Assembly (NCBI GenBank): GCA_029339505.1
Contig: JAQISU010000179.1
Coordinates: forward strand, 10,835,001-10,899,000
DNA: 64,000 nucleotides
Direction of reading: 5' to 3'
Source: Unio delphinus
Taxonomy: Eukaryota; Mollusca; Bivalvia; Unionida; Unionidae
Shown: positions 34,599 through 47,099 of the stretch, in pieces
Numbering within the stretch: position 1 is the stretch's first letter
Layout of the letters: the number at the start of each line of letters is the position of its first letter
Notes under the pieces: generated by a model
Told to the model about the DNA's origin: nothing
The model's database searches: none
Seen by the model: only the letters and a program-made list of their open reading frames with translations
Position numbers and translations under genes: made by a program

Positions 34599-37155
34599 GC
34601 TTTCTTTGAGTATGCTTTTTTCATGTCGTCGTCTCAACTCTGATAATTCCTTCCTATTCGCGCTTAAAGCAGTAACATCGGCAATGGAATATCTGCGACT
34701 CAATGTAAGATTGGCAAGGGTGCAGCAGAGGATGAGGTAAAAGAAAGCATAAACAAAAGAAGTAAAAGTATGGGGGAAAGAGAGCACCACCAACAGCAGA
34801 CAAAACAAGAACTGGTCCCTCAAGCTGAGAACTGGAGACAGACAATGATGAATCTAGTTTAAGGCTCTAAGTTTCAATCAATTCTAATGGAATGAAATTG
34901 CGTGGAGACGTAGATGTGGTACTTATGGAGTACGACCTGGAAGATGTGGACACTAAACAATAACAGAGTTTGTCAAAACATACCTTCCTCAGGGAAAAAG
35001 CCAACGACAGTTTCCAGGGCCACTCAGTTACATAACAGTAGGTTACGTTTAATGTATGAGTGGGTGCTAGTCAGTCAGAAATTTTATTGATTAGTAAATT
35101 CAATTTTCACATTGCACTAGATGTCATAGAACCGTTTTGAAAACCATATGTTATTAACTCAGTATTAAATTTATGTTGACTCCAGACTACAACATTATTG
35201 TTATTCCCTTGCATCTTTAACATGGAATTCTCACTGCCCCATATTAGCACAGTTTCAAAAAAGAGCACGTAAAAATTCCCAATGCACCGAACACACATTT
35301 ATGTTTTCTTGGTTGTCTCATTAACACTACCTACGTGTAATAAACGTGTAAAGATGCTTGATAGCGTATTGCTAATAAGCATGGCTAACAATACAATTAG
35401 GTTTGATTTCGCATTAATACATAAGTCGTTCTTACAGCTATTTGTATTTAGATACGTTTTGTTCTGTCATGTGATGACATCTGTAATATTAGATGTGTAA
35501 TACAATAATACGTTAATATAATTAACACCTAAAGTTGTCCACAAAATTAAAACCAAAATCAAGCCTTTTACCAAAATATAATGTCTTCTGCTTCACCCAA
35601 AAGCTAAGCAAATCAAAACAAGGAAAGCGTATAGTATGGCTTTTTCAAACGTAAGAAGTGCCATTATTGTGATTGCAGATACATTGTTATCCATGTTTTT
35701 CTCCATGTTCAAAACTCTCACTTATAGAAGTGTATTTTTACGAAGTAGTATGTCTTCCAGAACAGGAGCAGTGGTGGCGGATTTCTGGACCCCCATTTCG
35801 CAGGTTAAAGAAAGAAACAAAAAAAAACCCGTTCACACAAACATACAGTCATTTGTCACTTGAAATTTGACCACCGTTTTATTCTTGCGCACGTTTATTG
35901 TGTGTGAAGTATTATGCACAATTTGAGTAAATATACAGACCTTTGTTAGCATTCTTTGAGGAGAGTCAGGGTCCTTTTGAAATTTTGGAGAATCACCCCC
36001 CACAACTTGACCTGGTCCGGCCCTGTCATTCATGGCGTTATAGTGATATCATGGTCTGTTGCAGCAGGTTTAAAAACGGATTTCAACTGTTAGGTATTGT
36101 TAAGGATATTTTGCAAGTAACATTTGATTACAACTGTTGAATTCTTGTTACATTAAAATAACACTAGCAGAAGTTTGTATCTGTATTTTTTTAAAAAAAA
36201 AATAACATGTCAGGGTAAAATTTGGAAGCTAACATTCAATGTTGTATCTGAAGAGTGACATAGATAATATTGAAATTGTCTTGAAAAACGAAACGAGTGG
36301 TGTTTTGAAAACGGAACTAAGGTATTTCTCACTATAGGACTTCTTTTGTAATTTTGCCCTTGTCATTTAAGTGGATTTCTGTGTTTAATTTACTTTTGAC
36401 GTTGATCATTGTCCCGGTCACGGAAAAACGGATATTACAAGTTAATAGATGGCTTTAAGATAACCACTTTTAGCTTTTCTCATTAGACCTTTTAGATATG
36501 ATATGTTGTTTGACGTAAACCAATAGACCAATCAGGAATCTCGACCCTTTATTATTCCGTTTGAGAACCTCTTTAGTCGATAGTACTTTGTTAGTACGAA
36601 AATGCATTTGCCAAATCAAACTGTCTTTTATATAAATCAAACGCTACTTTATGTCGATATACACAACAATATCATCACTTATGTTCGATCGTCAAGTCGA
36701 TTATTTGGCACATCGCTTCCTTTTTGCCTCTTTCAGTCAAGGTACCCAGTTCACTGTCCGCATGGAGAATAATATACAAGACCAAATTCTTGTGTAGAGA
36801 TTGTCGATTCGGCCAATAACTGAACTCCAAATATAAAGGAATTATCAACTATACTAATTAATATAGAAAGAATGGATAAAACAAACAAGAGTGTTCTACA
36901 TTTGGTATTCAAAGAATGTCGCAGTGACTGGCTGGTTGGTTTGTATTAACCGCATATTTAACAAATTATTGACTACCTTATATATGTCGGCATAATGGGA
37001 GTAACAGTTTCCTCTTAAAACAATCTGTGGCGGCCGACCCGGCTTGGCATGACGGATATCAAACGTTTCGAGACACACGGTTCCATGTTGACAGATAAAC
37101 AATAACAAAAGATAGAAAAACTGAACACAAGTGTCAAAATTTCAGAACCAATTCA
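34596..37155. other. Intronic sequence, nothing firm
   Basis: Contains several frames below 80 codons without recognisable content. A pair of CAG-GGCGGA-like ends near 35.77 and 36.03 kb was considered as a second MITE and not accepted. Confidence 0.45.
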
Positions 37156-37261
37156 ACTTCTATAAGATGTTGTTTTCTTTCTACAATTTGCCAGAAAAAT
37201 GTACAATAAATTGTACATTTTTCTGGCAAATTGTAGAAAGAAAACAACATCTTATAGAAGT
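37156..37261. repeat. Perfect 106-bp palindrome (52-bp arms, 2-bp spacer)
   Basis: The left arm 37156-37207 starts ACTTCTATAAGATGTTGTTT and ends AAATGTACAAT. The right arm 37210-37261 is its exact reverse complement, ending CATCTTATAGAAGT. The spacer is AA at 37208-37209. In RNA it would form a near-loopless hairpin. It is not flanked by an obvious target duplication. Confidence 0.97.
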
Positions 37262-37675
37262 CTAGGAGGTCTAAAATTCTGTCATTCAGTACTTCTATAT
37301 GCCGTTATAGTTCTCGTAGCTTCGTTTGTTTAAACAATGGCACAGTTATTTCGCATACTTAGGTGCTTTCCGTTGTCTTACCTTTGCACTCTGACTAGAA
37401 TTCTTCCTCTGAAACTCTTGATACTGTGTCCAGACATACCTCATGTTTTGCACGTGAAACAGTCGTGAACATGGTGGAATGAGCGAAATTGTTTAATTAA
37501 AACAACGAATGCACTCTTCTTGCTGCTACGGACAAGAAAGGTTGTAATAACAAAATCAATAGAGAAATGAGAAACGCTAGGATCGAACAAACTGAACCAA
37601 GAACCAACATTTGATGATGAGAAGTATAAAATAGAGAACAAACTAAAACGGTTAAACGAGAAAAGTACTCTGAAC

Positions 37676-37951
37676 GTGTGGTTCGTACACAAGTATCATG
37701 ACTGGCCTATTCATACCAAACGATCAAGGAAGCACCATCTGCAAATCAAAAACCTAAGGACAACTCACGAAAAACTTGCCAAGTACATGATAAAAACTAG
37801 TAAATCTTCCCCAATAATTATAGAAGAAAGATTGAACAAGTATAATCCGACAAGCAGAACAAACAATGCTATATATTTCATCACAAGCAGGTTACGTGTC
37901 CTCATTTATGTTGGAGAGACACGGCAGAATCGTACAATGACACTGTTGTGA
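37676..37951 (+). pseudogene. Open stretch ending in a GIY-YIG-like block (uncertain)
   Basis: A 91-codon plus-strand frame is basic in its first half (HTKRSRKHHLQIKNLRTT) and ends NNAIYFITSRLRVLIYVGET followed by RQNR. The last part resembles the start of a GIY-YIG nuclease domain, where a GIY-like strand is followed by YVGET. Such domains follow the reverse transcriptase in Penelope-like elements. The conserved Cys pair is absent and the frame stops soon after. No reverse transcriptase was seen just upstream. It could be a Penelope-like fragment or a chance match. Confidence 0.35.
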
Positions 37952-40859
37952 AATGAATGGCTCTTATTCTCAACTGGACTTGAAAAGATAAGGAAAATAT
38001 AAACATCCATGATCCACAAAAAAAAACAATTAGACCCAAAGTGTTAAAGCAGAGGGACTCAAAGAAAACAACTTTATCGATGTTATTATTAGTAATAGTA
38101 GTAGTAGTAGTAGTAGAGGTAGTAGTAATAGTAGTAAATGTAGCAGTTACAGTAGTATTATAAAAGCTAAATAAATACGATTACATATTGAAATTATAAC
38201 TAAAAAAATAACACATCCCGGAAAGTTTGTAATGGATTACCCTGTGCCTATAATTGATGTCAAAAAGTGTAATGTTATACTTAAGAGTTCTTTAACAGGT
38301 CATTAATGGTTAATCTTAAAGACGAAATAAAATATCAGATAAGCAATCGTATTTCTCCGTTAATCGTTGTCTTTAGTATTGTTTTCAGTAGACTGTAAAA
38401 CTGGTAATTAAGTACCAACTTGTTGTGTATACTTAATTTATATAATGTACTTAACATGTGTCCATGCTTTCAAGATGTAAATACAATATTTACATAACAC
38501 ATTTGTGTCCACGATTTCTTTTGCAAACATGTTGTTACAAGCATTTAAATTCTATATCAGTTTTTGTTACTATTAGAGTGGAATTTTCCGTTGGAATGAT
38601 TAACATAAATGTACGTTGTTGATCTGAAAATCTAAAAATATGCACAAATTCGGTTAACAAATAGTTCGTTCCTGTTTTATATCAGTCTCTGGGAATCCAT
38701 GGCTACAAATTTATAATTGTGTTGTTAGTTCGGAGTATTCATTTATTTAAAACATTCACTGCACATTTTAGAGTAAACATTAATTTGGAATTAAGACATT
38801 ACTTTGAATTTGTATTCACTCATTTAAATATATCCAGGATCGCAACAATGTGTTGTGTCGCGACATTCAAGATTATTGAAATTGATTCAGTACATTCTAT
38901 ATTTTGAACGTGTGATATGAAATTTAGGATTATTGGAATTTAATTCACAAACCTGTATATGTGTCTTACATTTTTACTTTGTATTGTAGAGAAATAAATT
39001 GCTTGTTGATTTAGATTAATTGTTGTTTTCCTCATTATGTTAAATATTTGAAAACCTAGGTTGGCAACCGTGGATTAAAATAAGTAAATAATCACTAATT
39101 AAAATCCTGTCTGTTATTGGGACATAATTCAGCAACAACGGCTAAAACCTGTAAAATGAGAATACAGTCAGCAAGTCATTTTGCAAGTTGTGTTTACCGT
39201 TGACTTTGTCATCCAAACACTTTGTAGATATACATTTATTTTGACTTTGTAGATATACATTTATTTTGACATTGTGTATAGTATTTCCTTTGTGGATGTC
39301 ACATTGTTTCGTCCTCTGAAAAACGTTTGTTTAGCTCGAAACTTTCAGAAACTTGTCACTATGTTTCTGGATATTGTAGCTGAACGGCACTGCTGTGATG
39401 TATTACATATTAATATTCAAAAATACAAAACTCGTTTACCAGACACGGCCATTGCAGTTACGATGGCCAATAGTTTCAGATAAATAGTATGCTTCTAAAA
39501 CAGGCTAGACATTAACAAAACACATTTATGATAGTATTTGCTTAGCCTTCACATTAAGAAATTCATGAGGCTTTGGCCTCTTCTGTTAAATCGTTTAAAC
39601 GCATCGTTTTCATTACAATTCAAGATACCAATCCAACCGAAATTACACCGGTAGACCTTAGGGACACAACACACTTATTTGATTCATTTATTGAAACTGT
39701 GTATGTATAATCATATTGTACATAACAATGAAAGAAAAACGATAAACGTGTTTACATGTGTAATAGGCAAGAAAGCATCCAATCAAGAGCTAATTTGTTT
39801 TTACAGTATATCCAGCATGATCTAACACTCAGATCCTCTATACTCTGGCTGTTTGCCAAGTGTAAGACCTTGTGCAAACGTTTCAGAATAGCCGTAGAAA
39901 TTATTGATTATACATCAGCATGTTTACTTTACATAACTGCTATAATATATACATGCAACAGCAAATAGTATGCGTGATATTGCAATACAAAATTGTGTTT
40001 CCAGTTTATGTCATTAGTTTTTAAAAGATGCAAATTCTGTCGATTTTAGAATACATATTGTATGCAACACAACAAAAGGTGTTAATAAACGTTCAGAGAC
40101 ACGTTTCGGATAATGCAATTCGCGCAAAGGCGTTTGTGTTATGTCATCAATGATAAAGATCCTTTCAAAGACTTTTTGTGGATGGGTTAGGGTATTATAT
40201 TATCCAAACATTAATCACATAACTCGTAAAAAGAAAACTTGTGAGCTGTCAGTATAAAAGAAAAGAAAAATTCACAAGAAGAAATAACTAATGAGTTAAT
40301 GTTAGCTGTTTAGAATTTCGCCCTGTCCCAATAATTAAATAAATCAAGGCATGAACTTTCTTTCGACCCCCCCCCCACTCCCCGGTACGTAAATGATACG
40401 AAAACCTTACTTGAGTCTTGCTATCACATCTAATATTTTGTATCATTTACAGCAAACATCAAACATAACTTCCAAAACTTAGTCGTATTTGGATATTTTG
40501 AATAAGTTTTTTGGAATGGTTCAAATTATTCGCATGTAAATAAAGTACTAACCGCGCAAGCTTCTGTCAAACAAATATGTAGAAAATTTTGCTTACTTTT
40601 ATTTACGTACAATTGCGGGTATAGTACATCTGACACGACTAAAAGAATCAACTATTATGAATAATTACAATATCAATACCTGTCCCAGACATAACGGATT
40701 TTCTGAACTGATCGCTGTCAAATTCGTCTCTTTGTACATAAAGGACAGAACTACAATCAGTAATAAGTGCCTTTCCAATTAGTCTGACTTGTCACTATTG
40801 ACACGTGTACCATCGTTTGCCGGCTTATATAATGATCATATTAATATAATACGTACCGT
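37952..40859. other. Intronic AT-rich sequence, nothing recognised
   Basis: Contains an (AGT)n-type triplet tract (about 38.09-38.16 kb), a 26-bp direct duplication of GACTTTGTAGATATACATTT type (about 39.20-39.27 kb) and a C-homopolymer near 40.37 kb. No gene signature was seen. Confidence 0.5.
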
Positions 40860-41095
40860 CGGCGTCTTAGGTATAAAATGGTCTTATTAACCTGATACGT
40901 TACGTCGTCCTCATATAGTTTATATAATTGTCCTATTTGTAACGCCTACGTAATGCGTTACGTACGTTACAAAATAGTCCTATGTAATTAATACGTTAGA
41001 TCTTTGTCATATAGTTTACACAATTGACCTATTTATATAATGCATTAAGTAGGCATTATGTACGTTACAAAATGGTCCTATTTAGATAAAAGATT
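40860..41095. repeat. Degenerate ~96-bp tandem repeat beside exon 2
   Basis: TCATATAGTTTATATAATTG at about 40912 and TCATATAGTTTACACAATTG at about 41008 begin two copies that continue through a CCTATTT block and a TACGTTACAAAATAGTCCTA block. A more diverged third copy lies to the left. The array ends about 30 bp from the donor side of exon 2. Confidence 0.82.
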
Positions 41096-41123
41096 ATGTA
41101 GGGGTTATAAAGTTTTAACCTAC

Positions 41124-41218
41124 CTGCGAAGTTGGGCCTCAATCTTATATCGTAACCTTGAAGAAGTCTGTCGATAGCAGCCGAGGCATTTTCAAATCTT
41201 GAAGGATATTCTTCCGCT
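41124..41218 (-). CDS. GABA-A receptor beta-like subunit, coding exon 2 (95 nt)
   Basis: This exon encodes the start of the mature extracellular domain. On the minus strand, acceptor TTTTTGCAG precedes 41218 and donor GTAGGT follows 41124. The first base completes the Arg codon begun in exon 1 and the last base begins the Gly codon finished in exon 3. Between them are 31 codons reading AEEYPSRFENASAAIDRLLQ then GYDIRLRPNFA. The block LLQGYDIRLRP is characteristic of beta-type GABA-A subunits and LCCH3. NAS is a potential N-glycosylation sequon in the usual place. The family normally has Gly-Gly after the RLRPNF/RLRPDF block, while here it is Ala-Gly. Open frame extends into both flanking introns by chance, but the splice sites and phases fix the exon. 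The product would form a pentameric anion channel at synapses (known for the family). Confidence 0.95.
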
Positions 41219-41820
41219 CTGCAAAAACAAAACATAACACAAAGCGAGGAAAATGTATCGTAGAATTTCTTACAAACAAATGTCCAGCAAATAATAACAT
41301 TCCAATAGCTTGTCCGTCTGAAATCTTGTTTTGCTTTAACAGGATATTGTTTTTCGTTATTATGGACCAGGTATATAAAGTGACTTAGGATTTGGACGGT
41401 GAAAACAACAACGTTGACTTTATAAATTGCAAGTTGTTTTTTAGTTTTTGCACCGAATGTTTTATTATGAAGCACATACAATATGAACATTTTTGATAAT
41501 CACGGCATTTCAATATCAATATCTTGTAATAAACGAATGTCAAAATTCTGTAGTTATAACATAAGCACGATGTATTTCCGCCTCGTTAATATCAATGCGA
41601 AACTGTAATCATTAATTCAGGGAAATGTCTTTTTTCTTGCACCAGACAAGTGCTGAAATATGCCCACATTCATTGTTGTTAAATCCAGAACGTTCTCACG
41701 TAGTTTAATTTTGGTTTTTTTTATGATTTATCTCTATCTGCATATTAAATTTTATTGTTCTATCTGAATATGAAAAACGCAAGCAAAATTTTGGTTATTG
41801 TTCAAAGGAATGTTCCTCAT

Positions 41821-41886
<66 letters not shown>

Positions 41887-42807
41887 CACCTAATTGCAGA
41901 AGGATATCACAGAACAAGCGGCGATCGCAAAGCATATGAGATACATACACATCTTATGGACGATCCAGGATATGAGATAGAAATGCATGATATGGCCAAT
42001 CAAGGATATGAGATAAAAATACAGGCATGCCCGATCAAGGATATGTTATTAATTGTGCTTACAGTAGTTGACTGGGTTGCAAAATATCCGTTGAAAAAAT
42101 TAATGCAAAACAACTTTTCATGTTTCAAAGCCTTAGTCTAACGATGTCAACATCTAAACCTATCCTTCGTTTCCAGAACTGTATATTACACGCATAGAAA
42201 TCAATATCGTCTATTACAAAAGGTTGAAGAACATGGTCTAGCAGTATTAGACTAATGCGATACAAACCAATACAATATTATTGCAAAATGTATCATTGAA
42301 GTTAACTGCAAATTACATGCTTGAAAACAACGTACTCACGTTTAGGTGGATGGCTGGGAGGCATGTCTGTATTTAAATGGGATGCAAATGTCTAGGTATG
42401 TGTTCTTGAGAACCAGTCTTTGTATGTATATAAATTAAATTGTCCCAAGTCAGCTGATAGATTTTGGACGAGTAGTCTTTGAAAACAAAATTTGCTAAGG
42501 AGCAATGCGATATCTATATGAAACTACTAAAGACATTTCTACATATAGACTATTCAAAATAATCTAATTTTTTAAACAATAAACATGAATGGAAAGGGAC
42601 ATTATCACCAAATAGGCCACGTGACTTTAGACTTAGGGAGCAAACGATTTTTTATGTTTCTAAAAGATTTCAAGGAAATAATATGTTGTGACCTTGTTTG
42701 GATTTGAGTTAACTGTTTTCATAATGTCAACATTCTATAAATCTTCAATCAGGTACGTCGTGTGTTCAAATAAGTTAGAAATAATAAACATCTATGCATC
42801 CACCTAC
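41219..42807 (-). other. Intron 1 of the GABA receptor-like gene (1589 bp)
   Basis: Starts with GTAGGTGGA next to exon 1 and ends with TTTTTGCAG next to exon 2. It splits an Arg codon after the second base. It contains a (CT)n tract and a short repeat of GGATATGAGATA (three copies, about 41.93-42.02 kb). A 128-codon plus-strand frame across the (CT)n tract is not regarded as a gene. Confidence 0.88.
41825..41883. repeat. (TC)n microsatellite in intron 1
   Basis: About 59 bp of TC dinucleotide. On the transcribed strand it is a GA tract. Confidence 0.98.
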
Positions 42808-42863
42808 CTCAGAAGAGCGAGCAGCATGGTAACAATTGGCCACACGTGATAAACCGGTGCCAT
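42808..42863 (-). CDS. GABA-A receptor beta-like subunit, coding exon 1 (signal peptide)
   Basis: The start codon is at 42861-42863 on the minus strand. An in-frame TAG lies two codons upstream, so this is the first possible Met of the frame. The exon encodes MAPVYHVWPIVTMLLALL and then two bases of an Arg codon before the donor GTAGGT. The stretch VWPIVTMLLALL is a good hydrophobic core of a secretory signal peptide, with cleavage likely within the first residues of exon 2. The exon phase joins that of exon 2 exactly. In vertebrate beta-subunit genes the first exon likewise holds the signal peptide. The 5' untranslated region and promoter lie to the right and were not resolved, and I saw no convincing TATA box or initiator. 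Confidence 0.85.
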
Positions 42864-45800
42864 GAGCGGCTATCAAGACATTGGGTAGGTACAGATTTCC
42901 TCTCATGTAGAAGAACACTAACAAGAAAAAAATCCTCTCTACTTGTCAATTATTGCCACTGAATCTCGATATCATCGCTGTGCATGCGTGCCGTAGCTGC
43001 AAACAAAACAACTATCCTGAGTAAAGAGCCTAGAGAACTGTTGTGAGCGGAATCAATTCAATCTCGTACTCATATACCAGTTTGGCAATCAATAGCGGTG
43101 TTCGCTGAATTTATCGTCAGTTATAGCTCCTCTTTCTCATATCGTTTTATGGGATTGTACCAACAACGGAATTCCAATAAATTATTCCTCATGCCGAATT
43201 GCCTTTTTATAGCAACAAAGTTATGGCATGAAGGAAATACTTCAATGATTGCGAAAGAAGCATAAGGTTGAAGAGAAGAAAGTTGGCATATATTTTCATT
43301 TCATACTATAATTTACATTAGTTTGGGAAATTTGACAACAAATCTTGCAGTATTTTCCCTTAATTTTGAGGAAGAATTAAGTGATGTTTGAAAATGTGAT
43401 TTCGTCCAATACATTAGTTATATTTGTTATAGATTTACAAAATTTAAACAAAGTTAAAAGTGTGTTCAATTTGATTTATCTATATTTTTCTTTTTTTATT
43501 TTTTTTTACTTTTGTATTTTGTTTTCATTTTTTTATTTATTTTTTTTGCAGTTCAGCTGAGGAATTATTATTCAAATGTGTCCTCGTAATGATTAATCCC
43601 TGGAACTGAATATTAACCACCATTTAAAAACTATATTTGAAACTTCTTTATATTTAAATCTATGAAAATTATTTGATGAAAATTTACAAAGGATTAAGAT
43701 AGGAAAGAATGTTATACTTGTTGTCTAAACCTTAAGGGATTAAAGTTTAAAAGAACCCAAACAAACTTGTACAAGCTTTCGTACTGACAAAAGAACAAAA
43801 TCTTTATAGATTGATGGATACATATGTCGCATCACACATGACCAAATAATATAAAGACATCTACACTTGCTACTGTACATTTATTTTGTTTAGCTAGATT
43901 ATACAGCCTACGAGTTATCTAATTATCGATGGATATGTCATATAATTGTTTGAAATAACATGTTCGTAAACACTTAATACAATCCTGAACTTTTGCTTGA
44001 TTTTTCCAAAGAAAGACCGATTAGCAAATACACTATTGGGTTTGATAGCTACCGCTTCACTATTGTTTTCTTTTGTTCGAAAACAAATCAAATCAAAGGG
44101 TAATGGCTTCATGTTTAGGCAGCTGATTGCAATCATTTTGTACTTAGTTTCACAATTAATCTCTGTCTTTGTTAGTAAATGATGTATGAAGAAAAGATTG
44201 TCTATTGGCTACTCGAGTGGGATTATATATTGGTTACTCCATTGGTACTGTGCCGTTAGTACTCCAGTGGGATTATGTACTGCGATCTTCAGTGATTGTG
44301 TATTGGTTAATCCAGATGGTTTGTGTATTGGGTCTTCCAGATGTAGTGTGTATTGGCTACTCATTTGAGACCCTGAACAACTGCGTTTGTAAATTGTAGA
44401 AGATACTCTGATCCAGATAAATAGTAGAATAATGTGATTAATATAATCTTTCCATAGATAAAAGCATTGGCTTAATAACATTTGGAAAGCACTGACAGGG
44501 AAAATAAACACCTTAGAAATACTAATCACCTAAATGTAAAAGCTTGTCAACATCCAAGACCCTGTTTTGACACGACATGGCACTTAGGGACTTGTACTCC
44601 ATGTATCTTAGCAAGTCGTTGCCGATGATTCAGTGCAATTTTCTCACTTTAAGATGCCTTAACAAAGAGTAGTCTTACGCGCATATTAAATGACGAGCTC
44701 ATTGTTGTTTCATTCATCTTTACATTTTAGCGGACATAAATTAAACAAACTTGATGATGAAGTCCTGGTTCAATCAGCATGCATGCTTGTCGTACATTTA
44801 GTCCCTATTCGATCACCTTTACCGCGCTTTGAATTTAGTGAAGATACGATTTTAGTATAATTTGTTCTGTCTTAACAAACGACTTTATTGTTTCCTTCCA
44901 CCATTTCTCGTATAAGAGCAGAACTTTATTTTGTTTGTGATAGACCAAGAAATGTCATATCTCACTGACGCCATTAGTGTAACACTCAAGTTTTAAGCTA
45001 ACTAATATTCAGAATTGTAAATACGTTTAGTTATCGATTTCTTTCTGAAACATAAGAAAGAAATAGGTATGGCCTGCAGCATAGACTGTTCTCACTGTTT
45101 TATACTTACGCCAATGAAACATTTGATGGTATTTTTATTATTATTGGATCTGTCACAATTATGCTGACTGATGTTGGCCATTCCAGCCAAGACAGAATAT
45201 CCCTAGATTTTCTAAATAGATTCCGTATTCAAAAAAGCAGATGTCGCGAAAATTGATTGCACTCAAACGTGATAGGAAATATTTCACCAGTTTGATACAG
45301 AATGGACACAGGTCTACGAATACAAAGAACGCAGTTTTTCATTATCAGTAGAGTGGTATAATGTGAACAGCTCTGGTCCAAAGCAAAATTAGATGAAACA
45401 TGTTCCTGTTTTTCGTTACAATCAGAAGCACGCCAGAAAATAGAATGTTCCGAATGAATTCCAAATAGTTTTTCTTACAATCAGATACAATATTTATATT
45501 AAAAGATACGTACAGTATAACAATACAGTGTGCAGAGCAAAAGCAGATGGTACACTTGTTAGTCATTGTAAAGTTCTTATTCAATGATTGGTGCACTTTT
45601 ACGAATGTAACCGACATCACTATAGACCCATCTGTGGATCGCAATATGTATATATTTCCTAAATATTGTACATGTATAAAATGGAATATATCATACTAAA
45701 TAGTTATATGAGAACCAGTTAGCATGAATTGGATGAAGGATATTGAGCTGTGTCTGAGATTATGCTTACGCTATTATATTAGTCGTCATCAATTTCGTCA

Positions 45801-47099
45801 TTATTATTATTCCAGAGTTAACCTAACCCCAGTTCCCGATAATATGTCCATTAAAAGGTATTCTTACTTGTATGATAATGAAAGCAATGTTATTCAACTA
45901 TCATTTTCCAAGAAGGAATCGTCCCTTGTTGGTAACAAATGAGGAATTATTTCGTGCCAGTTAAGAGCTTGATCTGCCTTCTAAGATAAAATATGAAAAT
46001 TCCAATGCGCAAAGTTCGACAACGCGACCTTGAAACTGGCTGGAACTCAGGATAGCGCTATTACTTTAAGTGGTTACAAACGTCAAGCTATCACAATGAC
46101 AACTGGAAGTAAAAAAAAAAACAATCGCATCTCCATGTCACATAAAAACTACGTACCTACGACCTACTTCGTCTTTCACCGAATACATTTTATTATAATG
46201 GGATTCACACACCTTCTAATCAACCGACGGATATGTTGTTTCATATATCGATGGATAACTAAAGATCGTGGACACACACATTTATGCGAAGCCTGGCAAA
46301 CAACATGATGTCATCTATCAGATTTAAAAACCCGTTTGGACCAAACACAATAGAACCGAAAGAACCAAAAGGCAGGTTCACAGATTTCAACATATAGGAG
46401 GTCCCTGTAAATCATTCACATTTCGCGTCAGAAAATAGAAAAGAGATGTTGGCAGATTATGGAATCAGAGAATTTAGACACTTTAATGCGGAAATGGAAG
46501 CTACAAATGTCTTTGGTAAGTTCTTGGTGGTGTAGTACTAAAAGTAATTATAGAAAGGAGAGTTGGATAAGTTACCGAGACTTGATGCATTGTTAAGAAA
46601 AAAACTATGTAGCGTATCCCGTTCCCATAGCATGATATAGGACAACTAAGATTATCCGTATATGCCGATTAATGTTTTCCTCAAATGAAAACAAGGGTCA
46701 ACTCTGAATCCAGCTCAAGATGTCTATTAATGATGATACGCTGAACAATGTCATCTCTCGAAGAGAGCGTAAGTTTACAGAATACAGAGTACTTATTTAC
46801 ATTCTCTATATGCTTTTCTCTCTTGTGCAGGCTACTCTTGATAACCTATCTAGATATTTCTTTGTTGAAGACATTTTGCTCGAGTTTAATTGCTATGATA
46901 TAGCCAATGATGTGTCAAAGTGCCTATAAAATCCACTATACGATGTTTTTTGTGAGTAGAACGAACTGTCATTCAGCTGAATAGCAAGGCAAAAAAACTA
47001 TTTCGCTTTGCTGAATATATTTAACCTTGAAGTTTGTTTTGATGGTTGTGGCTATTTCGCACGTGTGACAATGCATTAGTATTACTAAAATTCAGGGTC
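42864..47099. other. Upstream region of the receptor gene: 5' UTR/promoter side, nothing resolved
   Basis: Contains a T-rich tract (about 43.48-43.55 kb) and a degenerate ~30-bp repeat around TATTGGCTACTC / TATTGGTTACTCC (about 44.20-44.37 kb). One nearly open stretch at 46.31-46.51 kb reads ENRKEMLADYGIREFRHFN but has no recognisable family. No exon with paired splice signals was accepted here. Confidence 0.45.

Larger units (their letters stand above)
5900..41123 (-). other. Intron 2 of the GABA receptor-like gene (35.2 kb)
   Basis: The intron runs from a GTAGGT donor next to exon 2 (41123 downward) to a TTTGCAG acceptor next to exon 3. It interrupts a Gly codon after its first base. It holds most of the repeats and mobile elements of the window, listed separately. 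I saw no further receptor exon inside it. None is expected, because exons 2 and 3 join in phase and encode adjacent parts of the conserved domain. Confidence 0.85.

Noticed and set aside
35774..36027. Second hAT-like MITE (GTGGCGGATTTCTGGACC to GGTCCGGCCCTG)
   Set aside because: The ends are only weakly inverted and the flanks show no 8-bp duplication.
41755..42141. 128-codon plus-strand frame across the (TC)n tract
   Set aside because: It lies in intron 1 of the receptor gene, contains a microsatellite and a short internal repeat, and has no homology I recognise.
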